From Chrysochromulina tobinii (Eukaryota; Haptophyta; Prymnesiales; Chrysochromulinaceae): DNA of 22,956 nt. The notes below the pieces were generated by a model. It was given only the letters and a program-made list of their open reading frames with translations, had not been told where the DNA came from and did no database searches. The DNA lies in assembly GCA_001275005.1 (NCBI GenBank), contig JWZX01000607.1, positions 1 to 22,956 of the forward strand, written 5' to 3'. Positions 1-8,100 of this stretch are shown piece by piece. The stretch's first letter is position 1, and each line of letters opens with the position of its first letter. Position numbers and translations under genes: made by a program.

Positions 1-1319
1 ACGAAGATGTTGAGCAGATTGAGGACGGGACGGATCGGGTCGATCAGGCTGAAAATGGACTCGAACCCCCCGATCGCGGACCGCGCTTGCGCAGACTCGG
101 AGTCGCGCAGCTCAAAGATCTCGTCGATGATGCAAATGATGCTGGCCTGTGTGTCCGTCATCGCTGTGTACAGCAAAAAGCCGCCGCCGAGCATGAAGAT
201 GGCCGCGCAGTCTGTGGTGAGGGCCCAGCCGCTCGACGCGTAGACGGAGCAGCATCCCGTTGAGCAGCAGCCGCCGCGCGAAGGCATCGTCCCAGCCTTC
301 TTCATGTCCTCCTTGTACTGGCGCGACGCGCACTGGGAGCCGATGACGCACGCGAGGCAGAAGAGGGCGCCGCAGACGCACGCGAAGATGATGATGTTGA
401 CATAGTCGAGCGTGCCGCTGCCGATGGTGGCGCTCACGCTGATGCTCAGGCTCGAGGTGGTTGTCACGCCCAGCGATTGCTGGAAACCTGCTGTAGACCA
501 GTCGGTCTGGAGGAGGGCAGCGGCCGCGTTGGCGGTCGCATCATCGGTGTAGAAGACCGTCACGTCGACGACCATCGAGCCCGAGAGGATGGTCATCGTC
601 ATGTGATCGAGCGACATCTGCAAGAAGGGGTCGAGGCTGTTGCGGATCGTGTTCTTGATCTGATCGCGCTCCACGGGGAAGAGGTCCTCGGGGTTCTGCG
701 ACGCCGTGAAGCTGATATCGAGGATGGCCTTCGCGTTGGTGACGTGAGCGGGGACGCTGCCGATACCGCTGAGGGCCGCGGTCATCACCGCGGGGTCGGG
801 CACGCCGGTCATTGCCGCGATGATCTTCGCGCCAAGCTGCTCGGCCTGCTCCGAGGAGACTGAGCCGCACGTAGCAGGGGGCGCTGGCGGCGATGGGGCG
901 CCTACTACGCCAGCGGAGCACGCGAGGATGTAGTCGGTGAACTCAGTCGCCGTCACGCCGTTGTCGTTGCTGGTGTCCGCCTTGTCGAACGCAACGGCGA
1001 CGCCGTTGCCGCCGTACGTCGCAATCAGGTCGTTCTCAATGCCGAGGAGCCAGACCATGCGCGCCCACTCACCCGTGTTCTCGTCGAACTTGCCGTTGTT
1101 GTTGCCGGTACCGGCAGAGGTCCCGCCCGCTGGCCACCCGCTGGTCCGCCCGTCCGTTTTCGAAAGCAGGTTGGCGACGTAAGGCTGAAACCATTCAGTT
1201 CCCGTCAAGCGGCGTGCCGCGGGCCTGGTCGCTGCCGCGTCGACCAGCGGCGCGGCCGCGAGTGCCGTGAGGAGGAAGCACTTCAGCGGGGCGCAGGTGA
1301 TCGGCATTGGCCCAATCAT
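1..1319 (-). CDS. Secreted/membrane protein with EF-hand-like loop and two TM segments (C-terminus cut by window edge)
   Basis: The frame is open without a stop from the ATG at 1319 to the left edge, giving 439 visible residues, so the C-terminus is missing. I chose this start because it gives a signal peptide (residues about 1-29, hydrophobic core CFLLTALAAAPLV); a second ATG at 1307 also works. Residues 115-126 (DTSNDNGVTATE) fit an EF-hand loop with D1, S3, D5 and E12, though N replaces the usual G6. A degenerate partner lies near residues 71-82 (NNNGKFDEN). After a Pro-rich linker (141-149), residues about 195-300 look like a beta-rich ectodomain, perhaps SEA-like. A strong membrane segment spans about 307-328. 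A Cys/Lys-containing stretch follows, then a second membrane segment at about 371-387. The likely role is a calcium-influenced surface or endomembrane protein. I recognise no named family. It lies 131 bases downstream of the GH5 gene on the same strand. Confidence 0.78.
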   Translation of the reverse strand, partial: MIGPMPITCAPLKCFLLTALAAAPLVDAAATRPAARRLTGTEWFQPYVANLLSKTDGRTSGWPAGGTSAGTGNNNGKFDENTGEWARMVWLLGIENDLIATYGGNGVAVAFDKADTSNDNGVTATEFTDYILACSAGVVGAPSPPAPPATCGSVSSEQAEQLGAKIIAAMTGVPDPAVMTAALSGIGSVPAHVTNAKAILDISFTASQNPEDLFPVERDQIKNTIRNSLDPFLQMSLDHMTMTILSGSMVVDVTVFYTDDATANAAAALLQTDWSTAGFQQSLGVTTTSSLSISVSATIGSGTLDYVNIIIFACVCGALFCLACVIGSQCASRQYKEDMKKAGTMPSRGGCCSTGCCSVYASSGWALTTDCAAIFMLGGGFLLYTAMTDTQASIICIIDEIFELRDSESAQARSAIGGFESIFSLIDPIRPVLNLLNIF

Positions 1320-1450
1320 TTGTCGGTCGCGCACTGCGAGTGAACGGGTGGTTACGCACGAGTTCGCACCAATTCGGGCAAGTTCGGGTTCCCACGCGAC
1401 CCAAAATCCCTGGTAAGTAGGGACCTCCTCATGCTTTTGACTACCGACTA

Positions 1451-3043
1451 CTATTTACGTGGCGAGACTGTAATGGTGACATTGACGCCTCCCGCATCGA
1501 GACGCGCGAGCTGGAAGAGTACGTGGTCCTCGTCCTCCGTATTGCTCCATGTGAGCGCCCCCACTGGCTGGACGTCGACGTCGAACCCTCCAGTGTAGAC
1601 CCACGCATGCGACACAAAGAGCACCGTGGGCTCGGCGATGCTCGCGTCCGGCACGAAGCGCAGCGTCGCGACCTTGGTCGAGGAGTCGTAGCGGAAGGCC
1701 TGCGTCTTACCGGCGACCGCCTTCGCATGTGTGCGGCTCCAAGTCGGCACGGCGTCCCGGTTGAGGCAGGCCTCCATGCTCGTGCGCTGGACGCAAGGCT
1801 TGTAAGGGTCGTCGGGATCGAGCTTGAATAGACCGGGCACGTCATACGTGCGGTTCGCGAACCACTTGTAGTCCCATTGCATCCAGCTCAGCTGCCACTT
1901 GTCGAGGAGGTCGAGCTGTGCGTCGCCCGTCTCGGTGACCCAGCCTCCGCATCTGAGGCGCGCCATCTCGCTCTGCTTCCACGCGTAGTACGTGTCGTCT
2001 GGAGTCGCGCCGCTCAGGACGGAGTTGTGCCATGCGAGGACGCTCTTGTTCGCCCACCGAGCGGCGCCGCCCGGTACATCCGTGAAGCCGTGCTTCTCGC
2101 CCACCGGCAGCACGACCTCCCAGACCACCCCTTGGAAGAGGATCAGGTGAGACGTGTCAAACTCCCGGATGGCAGAGGCCACCTGATCGTACAGAGGCTG
2201 TAGCTTCTCGCGGTCCGCGACGCCCGGTACCAGAAGTCCAGGGTTCTTGTACACTTGGCCGGCGAACGGCTCATTCATGAGCTCGTATCCGATGACGTGC
2301 GGCGAGTCCGCAAACGTCTTCGCAACGACACCCCAGTAAGCTGCGAACGCCTTGCGGAGGCCGTCGACATCGTCGTAGACGGCGCCGATCGCCTCGGACG
2401 TTGCGTACGTCAGGTAGAACATGGACCAGTCATTCCCATTGATTTGGTCGCATGTCTCGCGCGTCGGGGCGCCGGTGCGGGGGTCGACGGGTACAGGCTT
2501 GGCGAGCGGCATCGGGAAGCCGAGGGCAGGGTCGGCAGGGGGGGATGCGGCCCAGGACGCGACGCCGTTGCCGCAGAATGGGGCGGCCCAAGCGTCCTGG
2601 TGGAAGTCGATGAGAGAGCTGATGCCGTAGGAGCCAGCTTGGTCGACGAGGGAGCGCATGAGCGACAAGTATGTGGTGTTGTAGATGCCGCGTGACGGCT
2701 CGACAGCGGCCCACGGCACCGAGAGGCGGATCGAGCTGTACCCCATCGACTGCATGAGCGACATGTCTTCGGCAACGAAACTGAACTGTGAGTCGAAGCC
2801 CGAGAGGGAGGGGTGGTATGGGGGCTCCTTGTACACCACGTTCGTGCCATGGAAGTAGCGCTCGCGACCAGCCTTGTCGTAGATCAGGTTGGAATCCGCA
2901 AAGAGCTCGAAGAAAGACGTCAGCGTCGAGGGCGTTGGCTTCGGCTCGGCTGCCATGACGGGAGCAGACACGCACACGTGCAAGGCCAGCACGAGGGCCA
3001 GGCGGCGCCACTCCGTCGAGACGGCCATGCGATTGCCGTGCAT
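1451..3043 (-). CDS. Secreted GH5-family glycoside hydrolase, endoglycoceramidase-like
   Basis: The ATG at 3043 is the first in frame (the frame upstream is open only from a TTG), giving 530 residues. A second ATG at 3028 would also keep the signal peptide (core LALVLALHVCVSAPVMA, cleavage near residue 32). The body is a GH5 TIM barrel: HGTNVVYKEPP near 65-75, IRLSVPW near 105-111, DFHQDAW near 146-152, and YELMNEP, whose glutamate at about 258 is the expected acid/base. LAWHNSV follows near 336-342, and WVTETGDA has a glutamate at about 371, the expected nucleophile. About 113 residues separate the two glutamates. A C-terminal beta-rich region of about 90 residues matches the extra sandwich domain of endoglycoceramidases. 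Those enzymes release the glycan from ceramide of glycosphingolipids in secretory or extracellular compartments. The substrate is inferred from motif style; another GH5 glucosidase or endoglucanase activity is possible. Confidence 0.87.
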   Translation of the reverse strand: MHGNRMAVSTEWRRLALVLALHVCVSAPVMAAEPKPTPSTLTSFFELFADSNLIYDKAGRERYFHGTNVVYKEPPYHPSLSGFDSQFSFVAEDMSLMQSMGYSSIRLSVPWAAVEPSRGIYNTTYLSLMRSLVDQAGSYGISSLIDFHQDAWAAPFCGNGVASWAASPPADPALGFPMPLAKPVPVDPRTGAPTRETCDQINGNDWSMFYLTYATSEAIGAVYDDVDGLRKAFAAYWGVVAKTFADSPHVIGYELMNEPFAGQVYKNPGLLVPGVADREKLQPLYDQVASAIREFDTSHLILFQGVVWEVVLPVGEKHGFTDVPGGAARWANKSVLAWHNSVLSGATPDDTYYAWKQSEMARLRCGGWVTETGDAQLDLLDKWQLSWMQWDYKWFANRTYDVPGLFKLDPDDPYKPCVQRTSMEACLNRDAVPTWSRTHAKAVAGKTQAFRYDSSTKVATLRFVPDASIAEPTVLFVSHAWVYTGGFDVDVQPVGALTWSNTEDEDHVLFQLARLDAGGVNVTITVSPRK

Positions 3044-3292
3044 GATTGCCGTGTGAATTTCGGATGCCCCTTCCTGGCCCCTTCGGCGTTTCCGAAGCAA
3101 GTTTTGCAGCGAACCCGACGGGTCAGGCAGTCAGTCAGTTTCTTCGCGGTCCCCCCACGCTCATTCCCGGGGTTCTCACATAGATGTTTGTCATACACCT
3201 AGCCAGCTTTTGCTCGCGCTTGCATGCAACATCGCGCTCCCTTGCCCCATTAGGGACGTAGACGCGACCCAAATCAGGGAAAATCGCTTGCA
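3044..3292. promoter_or_regulatory. Divergent upstream region between GH5 and sulfotransferase-like genes
   Basis: These 249 bases separate the two opposed ATGs at 3043 and 3293, so they must carry both 5' leaders and promoters, possibly as one bidirectional promoter. I see no convincing TATA box or long repeat. A short CAGT repeat (gcagtcagtcagtttc) lies near 3126-3141. An in-frame stop at 3251-3253 rules out an upstream extension of the plus-strand gene. Confidence 0.4.
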
Positions 3293-4639
3293 ATGCTTGT
3301 CCCATTTCTTCTTCTCCTGGGCGTGCCCTTGCAGAATGAAGCAAGCACATTGGCGATGAAGAAGCCATCTGGCCACGCTGACAACAAGAAGACAGGTAAC
3401 GACGACAAGAAGGCACCCGCGTCTAAGACAGGTGCGAGCCGCGCGCAGGTGCTAGTCGTCGTCTCCGACCATGGAAGTGGAACGTCGAACTTTGGGGAGT
3501 CGTTGAAGAAGCATCCATGTATGTACGACGTCGGGGAGGTGTTCGGTGCAGGATACATGTTGTGGTCGACGAGCAAGGTCGCCGAGTGCGTTGGCAAGGC
3601 CCCTAATTCCGCTATGTTCGACTCGGTCACCCACGCGTACATGAACCAGGAAAACCCCAAGATGGCCATGAAGCTCAATAACGTGCTCGATAACATCACG
3701 GCGTCGAAGCGCAGCGATAATCTGGACTCAACCTCGCTGTACCCTGGTCTGAGCTACAACCTCGCCGAGTACTTTGTCCGCACCCGCGATCTCATCTGTG
3801 CAAACGTGCCCGCCGACGTGTGCCCACCCTCGGACTGCTCGATCACGCTCAAAATGTTCCCACAGTTCGTCGACGGCATCACCTTTGGAGTGCGCACGTC
3901 GATCGACAAGAAGCACGTCGCGTGCCAGAACGCGCAAAACGAGATGGCGATGGCCGCGTGGAAGGATGCCCTCACCTCATTCAAGCAGAGCCCGAAGGTT
4001 GCTTCGATCACGCTTGAGCGTGATGAGCTTCAACGGCAGTTCTCCATGTTCCACCGGATGGATCCCCTGGGGCAGCTGTTCGAGTGCAGCATCCCGCGCG
4101 AAGCCACCGCGTTCGCCACCGTGTCGAAGGACTACACGGACTCCCAGATCCAGGTCGAGGACTGCTGGCGGGGTGAGAAGGGGGCTGCCAAGTGCCTGGG
4201 CGACGCACTCGCGCTTGTCGGCTTGTCCGTCAAGCTTGACGTTGCAGGGACGCAAGACATGGCGGGCGAAGTCGCGGAGCGGGAGGCGGCACACGAGATG
4301 ACGAGCCGAAGCTGCGCCACCGACCCCCTCGCCACTTTCAGGCTCCTCGAGGGAGATCAGGTCGAGCTCGCGTCCCACGGCCCCATGTTCGAGGCGGCCG
4401 CGGAGGAGAAGCTCGCTACCAAAGGGCCCACCAGCACGTTCACATCCCACGGGCCCACCACCGACCTGCGCAACCTGGACGAGGATGCGGCAGCGCAAGA
4501 GTGGGAGAATTCGAATCACCTGGACCAGCTCGAGGATACGGCGCAGCAGTCGATCACACGCGAAAAGGCAGCGGCAAAGATGGCGATTCATAACTGGTTG
4601 CGGGAGCAGCGTCAGAAGACACAGACGGCCGCTCACTAA
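3293..4639 (+). CDS. Secreted/Golgi sulfotransferase-like protein
   Basis: The protein has 448 residues and starts at the first ATG after an in-frame stop at 3251. The N-terminus (VPFLLLLGVPL) is a short signal peptide or anchor, followed by a Lys-rich linker to about residue 48. Residues 53-67 (VLVVVSDHGSGTSNF) are a beta-strand plus P-loop-like turn, as in the 5'-phosphosulfate-binding motif of PAPS-dependent sulfotransferases. YDVGEVFG (79-86) follows, then ITLKMFPQF (184-192). LERDELQRQFSMF (241-253) matches the 3'-phosphate-binding arg/ser helix of that family. The C-terminal 100 residues are hydrophilic and carry a small SHGP duplication (361-364, 385-388). The expected reaction is sulfate transfer from PAPS to a glycan or lipid in the secretory pathway; the acceptor cannot be read from sequence. 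The divergent GH5 neighbour also points to glycan/glycolipid work, but a pathway link is inference. Motif matches are by eye. Confidence 0.8.
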   Translation: MLVPFLLLLGVPLQNEASTLAMKKPSGHADNKKTGNDDKKAPASKTGASRAQVLVVVSDHGSGTSNFGESLKKHPCMYDVGEVFGAGYMLWSTSKVAECVGKAPNSAMFDSVTHAYMNQENPKMAMKLNNVLDNITASKRSDNLDSTSLYPGLSYNLAEYFVRTRDLICANVPADVCPPSDCSITLKMFPQFVDGITFGVRTSIDKKHVACQNAQNEMAMAAWKDALTSFKQSPKVASITLERDELQRQFSMFHRMDPLGQLFECSIPREATAFATVSKDYTDSQIQVEDCWRGEKGAAKCLGDALALVGLSVKLDVAGTQDMAGEVAEREAAHEMTSRSCATDPLATFRLLEGDQVELASHGPMFEAAAEEKLATKGPTSTFTSHGPTTDLRNLDEDAAAQEWENSNHLDQLEDTAQQSITREKAAAKMAIHNWLREQRQKTQTAAH

Positions 4640-5104
4640 TCCGGCCACACATGAGGATTGATCTCCGCACTCCGGAGAAAAGGAGACGCCGGAGACAGGG
4701 ACGTGTGGGATATTTCCTACCAGCTACCACGTACAAAGGCGAGGGGAAAGGGAGATCCACGTTCCATATATCCAGCGTAAAGTCATTCAGAGGGTCGGAA
4801 AGTGAGCCGGCCAACTGTTTGAACGTGCGTGTCTGTAAATGTAGTCCCGGGGTAGCGGCCGGCCGTCCTCTCTGAGCATGTGAGAGAGAGCGAGTGCAGT
4901 GTGACGTGTGGGGCAGGCGGGTTTGGGCGGGCGGTGGGCGGTGACCGGTGAGTGCTGCCCGAATCTGTCTTTGTGTGGGCCGCGCATCGGAAGAGAACGT
5001 CGCGACGCGACGCCGCCTTGCGCGAAAGCGCCGTTCTAAGCGCCGTTCAAAAAGCTTCGGGCCTTCCATTTCGGGCCTTCGCGTCCTTCATCGCGCTCAA
5101 ATCA
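4640..5104. other. Intergenic region upstream of the PDZ gene
   Basis: This stretch lies between the sulfotransferase-like stop and the PDZ-protein ATG. It holds a weak TATA-like patch (catatat, about 4765-4771). Further downstream is a G-rich segment with GC-box-like repeats (tttgggcgggcggtgggcgg, about 4922-4941) followed by ACCGGT at 4944-4949. The PDZ frame stays open upstream to a GTG at 4952 but has no ATG there. No RNA gene or longer ORF is supported. Confidence 0.35.
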
Positions 5105-8100
5105 ATGGAGGACGAGTTCTGCTTCAGCGACGGTCCCCTCGGGCTGGTAATTGCAAAGGACCGCGACCGCCACGTGGTCTGCTGCGTCGTGCGCAACTCA
5201 CAGGCTGCAGCTCTCGGCGTGCAATGTGGCAGCGTACTGCTCCGCATCGCCGGCCAGGACAAGGCGCCGTCTGACTTTGACAGCCTCGACATCATGGATG
5301 TGAATCGGCAGCTCGAGCAGATGAGGCGGCCGCTGACGCTGCGCCTCAGGCGGCCAGGTGAGAACTGGTCACCAAACACGACTGCGCGCCTCGCTTCCGC
5401 GCGCCTCGAAGAGGAGCGCAAGCTGGCGGTGAGCATCAGCAAAGCGGCTGAGTCGGGCCGTGTGCGGTCGATCAAGTTTGGAGAGGGCCCGCTGGGCATC
5501 TCGTTGCAGCAGCTGGGCGACGCGGTGCTCGTGCTCTCTGTGGATGCACATTCGCAGGCGGCCGAGCTCAAGACGCCCTTGGGCGTCATCGTCGGCATCA
5601 ACGGGAACTCGGTGTGGGGTCGCTCGAAGACCGAAGTCTCGATGACCATCGCGCAGTCGTCGCGCCCGATGACCATGCAGATCCGGTCGGCCGCGGACGA
5701 AACCCTCGAGGAGCCCACCGTGCCGGATCCCGCCTTTGCGCGCGTCGCTGCAAACATCTTCGCGGCCGAGAAGGCGGCCGAGAAGGCGGCGGAGATGCGC
5801 GCACTCGTGGAGGCGTCCGCAATCGAATGTTCCAATGAGGCGCGCGCCGTGGCGGAGAAGGCGATGGCGCAGGCCAAGATGCTGCGGCGCGAGTCGGCAA
5901 GCAGCGGTCAGCCAGTTGCCCCGCGGCTGTCGGCGGACGCACAGGCGAGCGCCGCCCAACACAGCGCCGCCCAACACAGCGCCGCCCAACAAAGCGCCGC
6001 CCAACCGATGACTAGTTCGACGGCGCCTTCGACGGCGGCGGCGGCGGCGGTGGAGGCGCCGACGAGCCCCGTCACGGACCCTTCGGTGGCGAAGGTGCTC
6101 ACGTTTAGCAGCGGAGGGACCATCCCGAGGCCGCCCCTCGGCACTGCATCGCCTACCGAGGCCCTGATCTTCGCGCACCGCAAGGCGCTTGCAGAGGCGC
6201 TCGCTCCCGGCGCGCCCTCGACTGCAAGCGACGCGTACAAGGGTGCGACTGCGCCCGCCACAGCGCTTTCGCTCAACACAGCGCCTCTGCTGCAGTCCTC
6301 CTCGCCCTCGGCTACTGCGCCCGCCACAGCGCTCCCCGCGCTTTCGCCCAAAACAGCGCCTTCGCCCAACACGGCGCCCGACGCGCCTTCGATGCACGCG
6401 AAGACGGAGCGCTGTGTCGAGCGCCACGTGATGGACGTCGAGGCGCAGCCGCTCGAAGGTGTGAAGCATGCCGTCGCACGCGCCGAGGCGCTCTGCGCGC
6501 AGCGCCTCTGGCTCGTGCAGGCCGAGGCCAAGGCGGCCGAGGCGAAGGCCAAGGGGGGCTCGCGGGGAGGCTCACCCGCGGTCCTCAATGAGCCGACCGA
6601 CAGCGCGCGCGCCAGGGCCCATCTACAAAAGAGCCTGCAGCTCGCGCGCTGCCCCGGGCAGCTCGCGCGCTGTGCCGGGCAGCTCGCGCCGCCGTCGCTG
6701 CCTGCTACGGCCTCGCTGGCGCCGCAGCCGCCGCCGTATGCTCACAAGGCCGTGTTACCGGTCGACATGCCGCCGCTCCCGCCGCCGCCCGTGGCGGTGG
6801 CTGCCGCGGCACGTCTAGCCTCCCCGGCGGTGGTGCACGAGGCGCTCAACCCGGCGCGCGCGCGCGAGGCCCTCATGAAGACCTTTGGGCCGCGCGCCCA
6901 GGACGGCGCTAAACCGTCCGATGGTGCCCAGTACGGCGCTCGATCGGGCGCCCAGTACGGCGCGATGGCGGCGAGAGGGACCACCGCGGCGAATGGGGCG
7001 AGTGCCCAGTACGGCGCTCGGTTCGGCGCCCATAACGGCGCGGCCACCACTGCGAATGGGGTGGCAAGCGCGGCGGCGGCGGTTCCTGTGGCGCGGCTGC
7101 CGCGGCCACCCTCGACGCACGCGCCCGCCGCGCTCCCCCTGCTCTCCTCGGAAGCGGCGGCGATTGCATGCGCGGGCGCCGAGGCCGCCGCTCAGGCCGC
7201 CGCCAAGGCTCGCGCCGCCCGCGCCGTGCGGGCGTGCTCCTCGACGCCGCGACGCCCACCACGGCGCCCAAGGCGGCGTCGGGCGGCGCGCCCGCCACGA
7301 CGCCCGGCACCGACGAGGCGCCGCGGACTCGCAACGAGGGCGTCGTGCTGGGCGTCGCGCAAGCCCCCGCGTCGGCGCAGCTCCCCCCGTCGGCGCATGC
7401 CTCGCGCAAGATCTCCCAAATCTCCCCGGTACCTTACTTGATCTCCCAAATCTCCCCGGTACCTTACTTGAACCTGCCTGACAGAACACCGCCGGCGCAG
7501 GGTGCGGCAGGCGACGGGGCAGGCGACGGGGCGGGCGAAGGGGCCGGCGGCGAGGCGCCCAACATGGCGCCCAACGACGCGGCCGCCGCCCACGATGCGG
7601 CCGCCGCCGACGCTCGCGACGACGCTGAGGAGGCGGCCGTGACTCCCTCGCAGATTGTGCCAGCAGCGGTGAGCCCGACGGCGTCGGTGGCAGCTCTCGT
7701 GCCATTCACAGCTCTCGAGCCCTTCACAGTGACTTTCAAGGACGGGTGGCACTATGAGCATGTACGCGGAGAGACCTTCACACCGAGCGACTTCACACCG
7801 AGCGACGCGGGCGCGCCTTGGGAGGGCGAAGCGCCCACGACGACGCCTAAGGCCGGCAGCGGGAGCGCAAGCATGCACCGAAGAAGTCACCGTCGCAGCT
7901 CGCCGGCCGAGCAGCGCGCGCACCCCGCCGTACGCGTCGCGGTGAGCTATGCCTCGCCGCCACCACTCGAGCCCGAGCCGTTGCCGGTGGGTGGGCGGTT
8001 TGGAGTCCAATTGCCCTCGCCATCAGCCCAATTGCTCGCGCCATCAGCCCAATTGCCCGCGCCATCAGCTGGTGGGGTTGGCAAAGGTGGGGCAGCGCCG

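Noticed and set aside
3044-3100. N-terminal extension of the GH5 protein to 3100
   Set aside because: It begins at TTG and would bury the signal peptide behind a basic leader. ATGs at 3043 and 3028 fit a secretory start.
4952-5104. N-terminal extension of the PDZ protein from 4952
   Set aside because: The extension starts at GTG, has no ATG, and its sequence has no domain character. The ATG at 5105 precedes PDZ1 directly.
5047-5877. Minus-strand 276-residue ORF overlapping the PDZ domains
   Set aside because: The opposite strand encodes two recognisable PDZ domains. The antisense frame is open because of high GC content.
5908-6588. Minus-strand 226-residue ORF with ALCWA repeats
   Set aside because: Its repeats are the mirror of the 15-base repeat in the PDZ gene. 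It has no domain and no start support.
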